A DNA stretch of 64,000 nt from Candidatus Bacteroides merdigallinarum. GTDB lineage: Bacteria > Bacteroidota > Bacteroidia > Bacteroidales > Bacteroidaceae. This document shows positions 52,866 to 60,879 of this stretch, piece by piece. The notes under the pieces were generated by a model. It was given only the letters and a program-made list of their open reading frames with translations, searched no databases and was not told where the DNA came from. Position 1 is the first letter of the stretch; every line of letters starts with the position of its first letter. A program made the translations under genes and the position numbers. Location of the stretch: the NCBI GenBank assembly GCA_019116285.1, contig DXBX01000039.1, positions 1-64,000 of the forward strand. The letters are read 5' to 3'.

Positions 52866-54074
52866 ATGAAGAAATCACTCCTGACCCTCCTCCTCGTCCT
52901 GTCCGTCCCCCTCGGCCTCGGTGCCCAGGAAGCAACCCCCGACACGACGACGCAGGACAGCACCCCCACCCTCAGCAAGAAGGAACTGCACCGCCAGCGC
53001 GTGGCCCGGCGCAACTTCCACTACAACATCCTGGGCGGGCCCAGCTACTCGCCCGACTTCGGCTTCCTGATAGGCGGCAGTGCCCTGATGACCTTCAGCC
53101 TCGAGCCCAAGGACACGACCCTGAAGCGGTCCGTCGTACCCATGGCCATCGCCTTCATGTTCGACGGCGGCATCAACCTCTTCTCCAAGCCGCAGCTGTT
53201 CTTCAAGGGAGACAGGTTCCGCATCTTCGGCAAGTTCAGCTACAAGAACACGCAGGAGAACTACTACGGCATCGGATACAGCACCAACAAGGACTACGTG
53301 CGCAGCGACACCACCAGCCAATACCGCTACAGCGGCGTGCAGATCAATCCCTGGTTCCTCTTCCGCCTGGGGCGCAGCAACTTCTTCGCCGGGCCGCAGA
53401 TTGACATCAACTACGACCACTTCACCAAGCCCGGCAAATGGCTGGCCGAGGAGCCGTCGTACCAACGTGCCGGGGGCGACGCGGACGGTTACAAGAACTT
53501 CAACGCCGGCCTGGGCTTCCTGCTGACCTACGACAGCCGCGACGTCCCCTCCAACGCCTACCGCGGCATGTATCTGGACTTCCGGGGCATGATGTACCAC
53601 AAGATATTCGGCAGCGACCGCGACTTCTACCGCCTGGAGCTGGACTACCGCCAGTATAAGCAGGTGGGCAACCGCAAGGTCATCGCCTGGACGGCGCAGA
53701 GCAAGAATGTCTTCGGCAAGAATATTCCCCTGACGCAGTACTCGCTGACGGGCACCCCCTTCGACCTGCGCGGCTACTACATGGGGCAGTACCGCGACAA
53801 GTCGTCGCACGTCGTCCTGGCCGAGTACCGGCAGATGTTCAACACGGACGAGGACAACTGGCTGCGGCGCATCATCAACCACCTGGGCTTCGTGGTCTGG
53901 GGCGGCTGCGGCTTCATGGGCCCCAACCCGGGCAAGATAGAGGGCGTGCTGCCCAACTACGGCGTGGGCCTGCGCATCGAGGTGCAGCCCCGCATGAACG
54001 TCCGCCTGGACCTGGGCAAGAACACGGTGAACGACCAGACGCTGTTCTACTTCAATATGACGGAGGCGTTCTGA
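52866..54074 (+). CDS. Omp85/BamA-like outer membrane barrel protein
   Basis: A 402-aa exported protein (signal peptide 1-21, GLGAQ). After a short polar linker the sequence is all strand-like and ends FYFNMTEAF, with a terminal Phe. Segments such as LGFLLTYDSRDVPSNAYRG and the DxxRGY-type loop (PFDLRGYYMGQYRDKS) recall the barrel domain of BamA/TamA-type Omp85 proteins (surface antigen D15). There are no N-terminal POTRA repeats, so it resembles small stand-alone Omp85 barrels. Codons are very GC-rich at third positions. Its role is unknown. Confidence 0.82.
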   Translation: MKKSLLTLLLVLSVPLGLGAQEATPDTTTQDSTPTLSKKELHRQRVARRNFHYNILGGPSYSPDFGFLIGGSALMTFSLEPKDTTLKRSVVPMAIAFMFDGGINLFSKPQLFFKGDRFRIFGKFSYKNTQENYYGIGYSTNKDYVRSDTTSQYRYSGVQINPWFLFRLGRSNFFAGPQIDINYDHFTKPGKWLAEEPSYQRAGGDADGYKNFNAGLGFLLTYDSRDVPSNAYRGMYLDFRGMMYHKIFGSDRDFYRLELDYRQYKQVGNRKVIAWTAQSKNVFGKNIPLTQYSLTGTPFDLRGYYMGQYRDKSSHVVLAEYRQMFNTDEDNWLRRIINHLGFVVWGGCGFMGPNPGKIEGVLPNYGVGLRIEVQPRMNVRLDLGKNTVNDQTLFYFNMTEAF

Positions 54075-54160
54075 GCGCACGGTCTGTCATATATATACTC
54101 TGCACGGGAGGATTTTGTGCATTACTAAATGAATTTATCGGAGTGATTGAAACGGTGGTA

Positions 54161-54308
54161 ACTTAATTCTCCTCCTCCGGGGAGGAGGAGTACCCGTAAG
54201 GGGGAGGTGGTAGCGAAACCGATCGCCTAGAAAACATTAGCAGCGTATGTCTGCCGCTACCACCCCGCCCCTTGGGCACCCCTCCTCCCCGGAGGAGGGG
54301 AATTGAGT
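54161..54308. mobile_element. MITE-like 148-bp inverted-repeat element
   Basis: The two ends are imperfect inverted repeats of about 50 bp: ACTTAATTCTCCTCC at the left and GGAGGGGAATTGAGT at the right, continuing inward through CTCCGGGGAGGAGG to GGTGGTAGCG and CGCTACCACC. The middle is only about 35 bp. There is no ORF of its own and no clear target duplication by eye. This type of element is repeated in many Bacteroides genomes. It lies between the Omp85 gene and the small gene at 54362. Confidence 0.7.
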
Positions 54309-54361
54309 TAGCGGCTGCGTTTTCTCTTATAATATGAACTAAATTTGAATACTTGCTTAAG

Positions 54362-54601
54362 TTATAATTGCGCATTTCGGTCCTGTTCTTCATAATGCGC
54401 TTGTCTTACGGCTTCCACCTCGCGGGTAATGTCATCCATGCTCAGCTCATCGGTTCGGACAGCCTTCAGCAGCCGGTCGAAGCGGCTGACAAAAAGCGAC
54501 TTGCGCAGGCGGTCGAATATCTCCAGGCGGTCTTGCTCTGACATGGACTGAATCAATCCGACAAACTGCTGTTTACTGATGTTCAATTGAATAGTTTCCA
54601 T
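54362..54601 (-). CDS. Small protein, possible orphan antitoxin
   Basis: A 79-aa protein, mostly helical and charged (FDRLRKSLFVSRFDRLLKAV, DDITREVEAVRQAHYEE in part). The N-terminal METIQLNISKQQF forms a short strand as in ribbon-helix-helix or similar antitoxins; the rest is consistent with the small partner of PIN or RelE toxins. No toxin ORF is found downstream on the same strand; a MITE-like element occupies that place. The family is not recognised with certainty. Confidence 0.5.
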   Translation of the reverse strand: METIQLNISKQQFVGLIQSMSEQDRLEIFDRLRKSLFVSRFDRLLKAVRTDELSMDDITREVEAVRQAHYEEQDRNAQL

Positions 54602-54778
54602 ACTTGTTCCTCCTCAATTTTCAGTTATCACCGCAAAGGTACGAAAAGTATCCGACAAGGACATCGTTTTACTCCCATTATTCCGGGGAAGAGGATGTCA
54701 AAGAAGAAAGGCATCCCGCCCGTCCCGAACCCCTCGGGCAGCCGGATGCCTTTCTTTCTCACATGCGCGCCGTCGGAC

Positions 54779-55276
54779 TTATCCGTAGGTGCCTTCCTCG
54801 CCTTCGTCCTCGCCACCGCCGCCTTGCTCACTGCCGCCGGGGGTGGTGGTGCCGGTGCTCTTCTTGGCGGGATCCAGCTTGGCGATGTCCAGCCACTGGA
54901 TGTCGTCGTCCACCAAGGCGCGTGTGCTCACCTTGCCGCTGGACGTGCGGGCGGTCTCCGGCAGAAAGCGGACGCGCACGCCCTTGATCTGCTTGTCGCT
55001 GACCTCCTCCGGCGTGTCCACGCCCTGCTTGGTGGCGTCGGCGGTGTAGTAGAAGGTGCCCACGCCGTCCAGCTTCACCGAGCGGCCTTCCTTCATGAAG
55101 GACTTGAGCACGGTGGAGAGGTTCTTCAGCACGTTGTACGTGTCGCCCAGGCTCACAGTGGAGATTTCTGCCAAGCGGTTGGCCACATCGTCCGTCGTGG
55201 CGGAGTCGCCTACCACGATGGAGCGGGGATACCACTTGCCATTGCTCTTCAGTCGAGATTTTTTGTAAAAGGCCAT
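54779..55276 (-). CDS. HU-family DNA-binding protein with acidic Gly-rich tail
   Basis: A 165-aa protein of the Bacteroidetes HU-like type. Residues about 1-125 have the HU/IHF fold pattern (helical dimer region DDVANRLAEISTVSLGDTYNVL, then SVKLDGVGTFYYTADAT in the beta-arm region), and the last 30 residues are a low-complexity tail (GGSEQGGGGEDEGEEGTYG). Such proteins are abundant in Bacteroides and often lie near fimbrillin or polysaccharide genes. DNA bending or nucleoid packing is expected; its direct targets are unknown. A repeat array lies 75 bp upstream. Confidence 0.85.
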   Translation of the reverse strand: MAFYKKSRLKSNGKWYPRSIVVGDSATTDDVANRLAEISTVSLGDTYNVLKNLSTVLKSFMKEGRSVKLDGVGTFYYTADATKQGVDTPEEVSDKQIKGVRVRFLPETARTSSGKVSTRALVDDDIQWLDIAKLDPAKKSTGTTTPGGSEQGGGGEDEGEEGTYG

Positions 55277-55350
55277 ACTGTTCTCCTTTCTTCTCTGAAT
55301 CTCATGTCAATCGGCCCCACAGGGGCTTTCGGAGGGGATTGGCGGGGGTA

Positions 55351-55440
55351 TCAGGATGAAACGCCGTCTGATGCGTCATCAAACGTCGTCTGATGTAGGA
55401 TGAGACGCCGTCTGATGGGGGTATCAAACGCCGTCTGATG
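55351..55440. repeat. Tandem dyad array H: four 22-23-bp units
   Basis: The word ACGYCGTCTGATG starts at 55361, 55383, 55405 and 55428 (steps of 22, 22 and 23). The second unit has the clearest dyad: CATCA-N9-TGATG. The array lies upstream of the HU-like gene and downstream of the fimbrillin gene, in a 311-bp gap that otherwise shows nothing recognisable. Confidence 0.8.
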
Positions 55441-55587
55441 TTCCCTCGCCCCGACACCCTTCGCGGAAGCCCCGTTTTGTAAGGATAGATTGACGGAATA
55501 TCCGGATGCCTGCCGAGTCCGGTCGGCCGGCCGCTCAGGGGGATGCCTCCCCGCCCGGAAGACGGTCCGGGCTGCCGTATGTCACTA

Positions 55588-57138
55588 TCAGTCAAACCGC
55601 CGGCTGTCACCGGTCACTATCTCCTCAAAAGGGAAAGAGTCGCAATCATACGTATTCTTATAAACAGTGGTCGTCGTGATGGTCCCCAGGATGTTGCCGC
55701 CTGTTTCAGACGAGCTATGCCCTTGCCCAATCCAGTCGGCCGTGCTGGTATTATAGGCACCCCGGTAGGCATGTATGTCAGAGCCGCTGATGGTAATGGC
55801 CGGCAAGGAACCGAATGCACTACCGATGGCCGGTGCAAAGGAAGCACCTTGTGCCGTGCCATACGCATAGACGGTGGCGTTTGTTATCGTGATGGCACCG
55901 CAATCGTCATAAGCACCAATTCCGGGAGAACAGTCAAAGGAAGCTGCACTCCGCGCATAGACTGTCACATCCCGGATGGTGATGTCGCCGCAAGATGCCG
56001 AGGTGCCGATGTATCCGGTACTGCCGATGCCTGCCCCATCGCCGCCGGTCCCATCGCCGCCGGCCCCGGCTGTCAGCACATCCTTCCTGTCGCACCCCGC
56101 GATGGTCACGCTGCTGCCCGTTGCCACATAGATGCCCGCGCCGTCGCCGGAAGTGACGCTGTTGCTGCCCACCACATGGATGGTGGGGCTTCCGCCCGTG
56201 ACGCTGATGCCGTTGCCGTCCGTCACGCTGACGGTGGCATTGCTCAGGTAGATATGCGGCTCTCCGCCGGTGATGGTGATGGACTCCCCGCGATTGCCCC
56301 GCACCACGTAGGTGCCGTCGCCGCTGATAGTGCCGCCGGCAGGTATCTCCTGCGCCCCCTCGGGCACGGAGGGATTTACCGTGATGTTGAGGGCGTACAT
56401 CCGGCCCTCACTCAGCGTGAAGCTGCCGTTCAGTGTGACGGGGACATTGCTGTTCAGGCGGATGAAATTGGCGGGGTCTATCGTGACGCCGGGCACCACG
56501 TTGGCCTCGTAGACATTGCTGCCGACCGGGTGCATCGCTATCCAGCCCGCCGTGCTGCCCTGCACGCTGCCGCCCCGGTCGTGGGTACACCGGGTATAGT
56601 TGTTCACCTCCACCCCGGTGACATTCTTTGCCTGCGTGCCGGTCAGGGTGACGCGCACCTTGGCCAGCCGGTGTTTGAAGGTGAGGGAGACGGCCTGGCC
56701 GAGGGTGGCGGTAGTGGTGGCCTGCAGCACGTAGGCGAGGCCTTGGGACTGGTTGCCGAGGTCCACCGTCCCGTCCCCGTCGGCGGGCGATGCGTGCCAG
56801 GCGGTGAGGGCGCCGCTCTGGGTGGTGCTGTGCCAGTAGAGGGGTTCAAGGGGTTCCACCGTGCCCGTCGTGGCATCGGCGATGCGGTAGGTGCCCACTT
56901 CGTCATAATCATTGAACTTCACGGACAGGATGTCGCCCTTCTGCCATTGGCTGGCCGAGCCGTCCGTGCTTTCGGCGACGCGCGTCCAGGGCTGCTCGTT
57001 CGCCTCGACGGTGAGGGAGACGCCGGCTATCAGCAGGGGATATTCGCCCTCGGGCAGCGTGGTGTCCGGTGCGGCATCCTCGTCCTGCGTGCAGGCCGCC
57101 GGGAGAAAGACCAGGAGGACAGGCAGGACATACTTCAA
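55588..57138 (-). CDS. Fimbrillin-family lipoprotein with beta-helix-like region; only TTG start
   Basis: A 516-aa lipoprotein (lipobox Cys16, FLPAAC-TQDE). The first half resembles the fimbrillin (Mfa-like) family; the second half (about 270-490) has repeating short strands with SVTDGNGISVTGG and Gly-rich turns, suggesting a right-handed beta-helix. No ATG is in frame near the N-terminus; the assumed start is TTG at 57138. A run of nine C (minus strand) lies 20 nt upstream, and removing one would connect ATG 57193 to this frame, giving a 17-residue or so N-terminal extension. The protein is likely surface exposed. The cause may be real variation or a homopolymer error. Confidence 0.75.
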   Translation of the reverse strand: MKYVLPVLLVFLPAACTQDEDAAPDTTLPEGEYPLLIAGVSLTVEANEQPWTRVAESTDGSASQWQKGDILSVKFNDYDEVGTYRIADATTGTVEPLEPLYWHSTTQSGALTAWHASPADGDGTVDLGNQSQGLAYVLQATTTATLGQAVSLTFKHRLAKVRVTLTGTQAKNVTGVEVNNYTRCTHDRGGSVQGSTAGWIAMHPVGSNVYEANVVPGVTIDPANFIRLNSNVPVTLNGSFTLSEGRMYALNITVNPSVPEGAQEIPAGGTISGDGTYVVRGNRGESITITGGEPHIYLSNATVSVTDGNGISVTGGSPTIHVVGSNSVTSGDGAGIYVATGSSVTIAGCDRKDVLTAGAGGDGTGGDGAGIGSTGYIGTSASCGDITIRDVTVYARSAASFDCSPGIGAYDDCGAITITNATVYAYGTAQGASFAPAIGSAFGSLPAITISGSDIHAYRGAYNTSTADWIGQGHSSSETGGNILGTITTTTVYKNTYDCDSFPFEEIVTGDSRRFD

Positions 57139-57158
57139 TATGTTAATCCTTGTTAATA

Positions 57159-57167
57159 GGGGGGGGG
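57159..57167. repeat. G9/C9 homopolymer before the fimbrillin gene
   Basis: Nine G on the plus strand (C9 on the coding strand) lie between the promoter box at 57228-57235 and the TTG at 57138. On the coding strand ATG 57193 reads through the tract; with C9 it ends after 16 codons, with C8 or C11 it is in frame with the fimbrillin. Confidence 0.7.
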
Positions 57168-57227
57168 TAAGTTGTAAGGTTGTTGATAGGCATAGAGATA
57201 GTGGTTATAGTTCGTTTACATTGGTCG

Positions 57228-57235
57228 CAAAGATA
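57228..57235 (-). promoter_or_regulatory. Promoter of the fimbrillin gene
   Basis: The minus strand reads TATCTTTG, a full match to TAnnTTTG, about 35 bases before ATG 57193 and 90 before TTG 57138. Its position suits ATG 57193 better. Confidence 0.6.
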
Positions 57236-57306
57236 AAGTTTTTCTCGGAACGGGCAAAGCATGAGGCCACATTTTTCTTGCACTCCCTCCTACAATTTCA
57301 AGAAAA

Positions 57307-57342
57307 GGGAGGCAGACCAGGCTCATCCTGCGTCCGCCTCCC
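57307..57342 (-). terminator. Terminator of the carboxyltransferase gene
   Basis: GGGAGGC and GCCTCCC form the stem (extended by partial pairing inside), followed on the minus strand by TTTTCTTG. It lies 22 bp after the stop. Confidence 0.7.
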
Positions 57343-57364
57343 TCCTTTCTCTATATGTCCATGG

Positions 57365-59140
57365 TCACGCGAAGATGTCGCTCCGCTCCACATAGGCGAT
57401 GACGCCGCCCTTGTCGACCACGTCGCCCTGCTTGGCGCAGACCTCGACCACGCGGCCGGTGAAGCCGGTCAGCACCGGCTCGTACTCGCCCCACGGGGTG
57501 GAGATGTAGCAGAACACCTCGTCGTGCTGGTACTTGCGGCCGATGAACGGGGCGGAGGAAGGTCCCTCGACCGACACTTCCCACAGCACCTGGCCCCGGG
57601 AGGGGGCGATGACGGGGTCGGCCTTGGCGCGCTTCAGCTTACGGATCTCCTCTTCGGAGAGGCCGCCCTTGGCAAGAGTAGCATCCTTGGCACGCTGCAA
57701 CTCTTCCTCGAAGCGCTTCTTGGCCACGCCGGACTTGTAGTCGCGGTACTGGCGGTCGTGCATGGCCAGCTCGAAGAGTTCTTCGTCGTCGGGGCCGTAG
57801 TCCCAGCCGTTGTCGTCCATCTCCTTGCGGTATTGGTCGAGGGCGTCGGGGTAGTTCTGCTGCGGGTCGGCGTCGGTGAACTCGTAGCCTTTCGACTTGG
57901 CCAGCTCGACGATTTCGGGAGCCAACGGGCCAGGCAGGCGTCCGCTCTTGCCCAGGATCATGTCCCACGTGTGGTTGTCTATCATCGTCCAGCGCTCCTC
58001 GCCCTTGACTTGCTGCATGAGGTTCATCAGCGCCACGTTCTTGACGTACTGGCTGAAGGGGGTCACGAGGGGCGGATAACCCAGCTTGGGCCATACGTAC
58101 TCCACTTCGTCGAACAGCATCACGAGCAGCTCGTCCAGGCTCAGCTCGGGCTGGTTCTTGCTCTTCAGTATCATGTTGATGCCGGCGTGCACGCCCTTCA
58201 GGTCGGCCATCATGGAGCCCATCATGCCGCCGGGCAGGCCGCACTTGAGCAGGAGGGAGGACATGTGCTTGTTGGTGGGGTCCATGAAGTAGCCCAGGAA
58301 GTCGTCGATGAACTCTTGTGTCATGGCGCGTGCCTTCATGTAGGCCTTCATGTTGATCTCCGGCACCTGGAAGCCGGCATCCTTCAGCATGGCCTGCACG
58401 GAGATGACGTCGGGGTGTACCTTGCCCCACGACATCGGCTCCATGGCCACGTCGATGATGTCGGCGCCGTTCTCGCACACCTCGAGGATGGAGGCCATGG
58501 AGAGGCCGGGGCCGCTATGCCCGTGGTACTGGATGAGGACGTCGGGGTGCTTCTCCTTGATGCGCTTCACCAGTCGGCCCAGCATGGCGGGGCGTCCGAT
58601 GCCGGCCATGTCCTTCAGGCAGATTTCCGGCGCGCCGGCGGCTATCAGCTGGTCGGCTATATGGGCGTAGTAGTCCACCGTGTGCACGGGCGAATAGGTG
58701 ATGCAGAGCGTGGCCTGGGGAATCATCCCGGCCTCGAGGGCATACTTGATGGAAGGAATGATGTTGCGGGTCTCGTTCAGTCCGCAGAAGATGCGGGTGA
58801 TGTCCACTCCTTGCGCGTGCTTCACCCGGTACATCAGGCGGCGCACGTCGGCGGGGACGGGATACATGCGGAGGGCGTTCAGGCCGCGGTCCAGCATGTG
58901 GGTCTGGATGCCTGCCTCGTGGAAGGGCTTGGTGAAGGCGCGGACGGCCTTGTTGGGATTCTCACCATAGAGCAGGTTCACCTGTTCGAAGGCACCGCCG
59001 TTAGTCTCCACCCGGGCGAAGCAACCCATCTCGATGATGAGCGGGGCGATGCGTACCAATTGGTCTACCCGTGGCTGATACTTTCCGGAGGACTGCCACA
59101 TGTCGCGATAGACGAGGCTGAATTTGATTTCCTTTTTCAT
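57365..59140 (-). CDS. Oxaloacetate decarboxylase alpha/pyruvate carboxylase B-like carboxyltransferase without biotinyl lysine
   Basis: A 591-aa cytoplasmic protein. The carboxyltransferase domain (about 1-300) has Asp13 in the RDMWQS motif (normally RDAHQS), Lys176 in CLKDMAG, and the HGH pair His206/His208. A helical domain (PYC_OADA-like, about 320-490) follows. The C-terminal barrel-sandwich domain (VLTGFTGRVVEVCAKQGD) ends YVERSDIFA and lacks the EAMKM biotin site, stopping one strand pair early. Decarboxylase or transcarboxylase activity would need a separate biotin carrier. The exact substrate (oxaloacetate, pyruvate or methylmalonyl-CoA) is not clear. TATATTTG at 59189-59196 (minus) is a good promoter box. 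Confidence 0.85.
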   Translation of the reverse strand: MKKEIKFSLVYRDMWQSSGKYQPRVDQLVRIAPLIIEMGCFARVETNGGAFEQVNLLYGENPNKAVRAFTKPFHEAGIQTHMLDRGLNALRMYPVPADVRRLMYRVKHAQGVDITRIFCGLNETRNIIPSIKYALEAGMIPQATLCITYSPVHTVDYYAHIADQLIAAGAPEICLKDMAGIGRPAMLGRLVKRIKEKHPDVLIQYHGHSGPGLSMASILEVCENGADIIDVAMEPMSWGKVHPDVISVQAMLKDAGFQVPEINMKAYMKARAMTQEFIDDFLGYFMDPTNKHMSSLLLKCGLPGGMMGSMMADLKGVHAGINMILKSKNQPELSLDELLVMLFDEVEYVWPKLGYPPLVTPFSQYVKNVALMNLMQQVKGEERWTMIDNHTWDMILGKSGRLPGPLAPEIVELAKSKGYEFTDADPQQNYPDALDQYRKEMDDNGWDYGPDDEELFELAMHDRQYRDYKSGVAKKRFEEELQRAKDATLAKGGLSEEEIRKLKRAKADPVIAPSRGQVLWEVSVEGPSSAPFIGRKYQHDEVFCYISTPWGEYEPVLTGFTGRVVEVCAKQGDVVDKGGVIAYVERSDIFA

Positions 59141-59188
59141 GTCGATTTCGGTATTACAGTGTTTCTATTGGGTTAACTTGAACAGATG

Positions 59189-59196
59189 CAAATATA
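59189..59196 (-). promoter_or_regulatory. Promoter of the carboxyltransferase gene
   Basis: The minus strand reads TATATTTG, matching TAnnTTTG, 48 bases before the ATG. Confidence 0.6.
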
Positions 59197-59250
59197 AAAC
59201 ATTCTTTTGACATAATGTCACATCGCCGGCAAAAAGTTTCCGGAAAAACA

Positions 59251-60177
59251 TCAGCGCAATTTCAATCTGTCACCCACCTCGGGCAGGTAGTCATCGTCCA
59301 GCTTGTTCATCTTGTAAAGGTTCTTCAGACGGATGCCGAACTTCTGCGAGATGGAGTGCATGGAGTCACCGTCGCGCACGATGTATTCCCTGTACGGTTT
59401 CTGGGCCTTCTTGTTCTTCTTCTTCAGGTAGATGATGTCGCCGGGCATGAGGGTGTACTCCTCGTGCAGGTCGTTGTATTTCACCAGCTTCTTCCAGCTT
59501 GTGTCAAATTCTCCTCCCAACAGGCGGAAGGTATCCCCCTCGCGTGCAACGATATACACCAGGCCGTTGGCCAGGTAGGTCTTGTGCGGATTGGCCAGCC
59601 AAGGCTTCTTCTTCAGCAGCTTCTGCCAGCGACGCGCCTCGCGCTTGCTCATGCCCTTGGTGTCATACTTGTACAGCTCATAGTCCTCGATGATGGTGAT
59701 GAGGCGGTTGGCATACGAGCGGTCGGTGGCGTAGCCGGCCTTCTTCAGACCCTTTGCCCAACCCTTATAGTCCGTTATCTTCAGCTTGAAGAGGAAGGCA
59801 TAGCGGGAGCCGCTCTTCAGGAACTTGGAGTGGTCTTCGTAGGAATCCTCCACATTCTTGTAAGCCCGGAAACACTCGCCACGCGCATCGTCGTCGTGAT
59901 AGACCTTGCGCCCACGCCATCCGTGGCACTTGATGCCAAAGTGGTTATTGCTCTTGCGGGCCAGCACGCTCCGCCCTGCCCCACTCTCCAACAGGCCTTG
60001 CGCCAACGTGATGCTGGCAGGAATCTTGTACTTATCCATCTGCTTGATGGCCAGAGGCGCATATTCTTTGATATACTTATTATATAAGGTATTCCTGCGC
60101 TGGGCGGAAACTTGCATCCCGATGCAAAGCATCATAAGCGAGAGGGCAATGCCCATGAGGAGTGTCTGCTTTTTCAT
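59251..60177 (-). CDS. Secreted glucosaminidase (GH73) with LysM domains
   Basis: A 308-aa exported enzyme (signal peptide 1-25, MQVSAQ). The GH73 glucosaminidase domain (about 30-175) has the presumed catalytic Glu64 in LAQGLLESGAGRS and the family segments NNHFGIKCH and YEDHSKFL. A LysM motif near 205-250 (YIVAREGDTFRLL) and a second at 260-305 (YIVRDGDSMHSISQKFG) bind peptidoglycan. It cleaves N-acetylglucosamine linkages in the cell wall, probably in separation or turnover. It is divergent from cdd across 148 bp. Confidence 0.92.
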   Translation of the reverse strand: MKKQTLLMGIALSLMMLCIGMQVSAQRRNTLYNKYIKEYAPLAIKQMDKYKIPASITLAQGLLESGAGRSVLARKSNNHFGIKCHGWRGRKVYHDDDARGECFRAYKNVEDSYEDHSKFLKSGSRYAFLFKLKITDYKGWAKGLKKAGYATDRSYANRLITIIEDYELYKYDTKGMSKREARRWQKLLKKKPWLANPHKTYLANGLVYIVAREGDTFRLLGGEFDTSWKKLVKYNDLHEEYTLMPGDIIYLKKKNKKAQKPYREYIVRDGDSMHSISQKFGIRLKNLYKMNKLDDDYLPEVGDRLKLR

Positions 60178-60290
60178 TCTATGAGGGGGTATATGTTTGA
60201 ATCAGATGCAAAAGTCCGCAAAAGAATCGAGAAAAACAATCCTTTTACATTTATTAGAGCACTCGAATGCCATTATTTCAATGAAATTCC

Positions 60291-60298
60291 TACATTTG
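60291..60298 (+). promoter_or_regulatory. Promoter of cdd
   Basis: TACATTTG, a full match to TAnnTTTG, 27 bases before the ATG at 60326. It supports that start over the longer open frame. Confidence 0.65.
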
Positions 60299-60325
60299 TG
60301 CTTCGAACCAAGCAAATTATTTCCC

Positions 60326-60808
60326 ATGAAAGAATTGACCCTCACCATCCCCGTCCGCATCTTCGACTATGAAGAACTGGACGAAGCCGACCGCCAACTC
60401 ATCGACACAGCCCGCGAAGCTACCCGGCGTAGCTACTCCCCTTACTCCCACTTTGCGGTGGGTGCGGCTTTGCGCCTCATTGACGGCACCATTGTTTCGG
60501 GAAGCAATCAGGAAAATGCTGCATCGCCCTCCAGCCTCTGCGCCGAACGCACTACCCTGTTTTATGCCAACTCCCGCTACCCCGATCAACCCGTAGATAC
60601 CCTGGCCATTGCCGCACGCAATGAACGGGACGAGTTCCTTGCCTCCCCCATCCCACCCTGCGGAGCGTGCCGCCAAGTGATGCTGGAAACGGAGAAGCGC
60701 TACAACCATCCGATGCGCATCTTGCTCTATGGCACCGAAGGTATCTACGAAATCCGGGGAGTAAACGGACTCTTACCCCTGTCTTTCGACGCATCTGCTA
60801 TGAAATAA
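60326..60808 (+). CDS. cdd: Cytidine deaminase
   Basis: A 160-aa enzyme that deaminates cytidine and deoxycytidine in pyrimidine salvage. The zinc and catalytic residues are in CAER (Cys72, Glu74) and PCGAC (Cys112, Cys115). The substrate-binding NQENAASPSS segment precedes. The frame opens further upstream, but ATG 60326 gives the usual N-terminus after a promoter box. The length fits the short tetrameric type. ansA follows with its own promoter. Confidence 0.95.
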   Translation: MKELTLTIPVRIFDYEELDEADRQLIDTAREATRRSYSPYSHFAVGAALRLIDGTIVSGSNQENAASPSSLCAERTTLFYANSRYPDQPVDTLAIAARNERDEFLASPIPPCGACRQVMLETEKRYNHPMRILLYGTEGIYEIRGVNGLLPLSFDASAMK

Positions 60809-60842
60809 GCCGGGATATATAGGGTATCTCGGTATTTTTTCT

Positions 60843-60850
60843 TACTTTTG
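60843..60850 (+). promoter_or_regulatory. Promoter of ansA
   Basis: TACTTTTG, matching TAnnTTTG, 29 bases before the ATG at 60880. Confidence 0.65.
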
Positions 60851-60879
60851 TACCCAAAAAACAGCAATTCTTAGAAATT

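Noticed and set aside
54163..54393. A 76-aa minus-strand frame across the inverted-repeat element
   Set aside because: Most of it is the palindromic element; the peptide (Gly/Pro/Ser-rich) has no protein character.
429..55440. CRISPR arrays
   Set aside because: The tandem units have no unique spacers of constant length, are degenerate, differ from locus to locus, and no cas genes are present.
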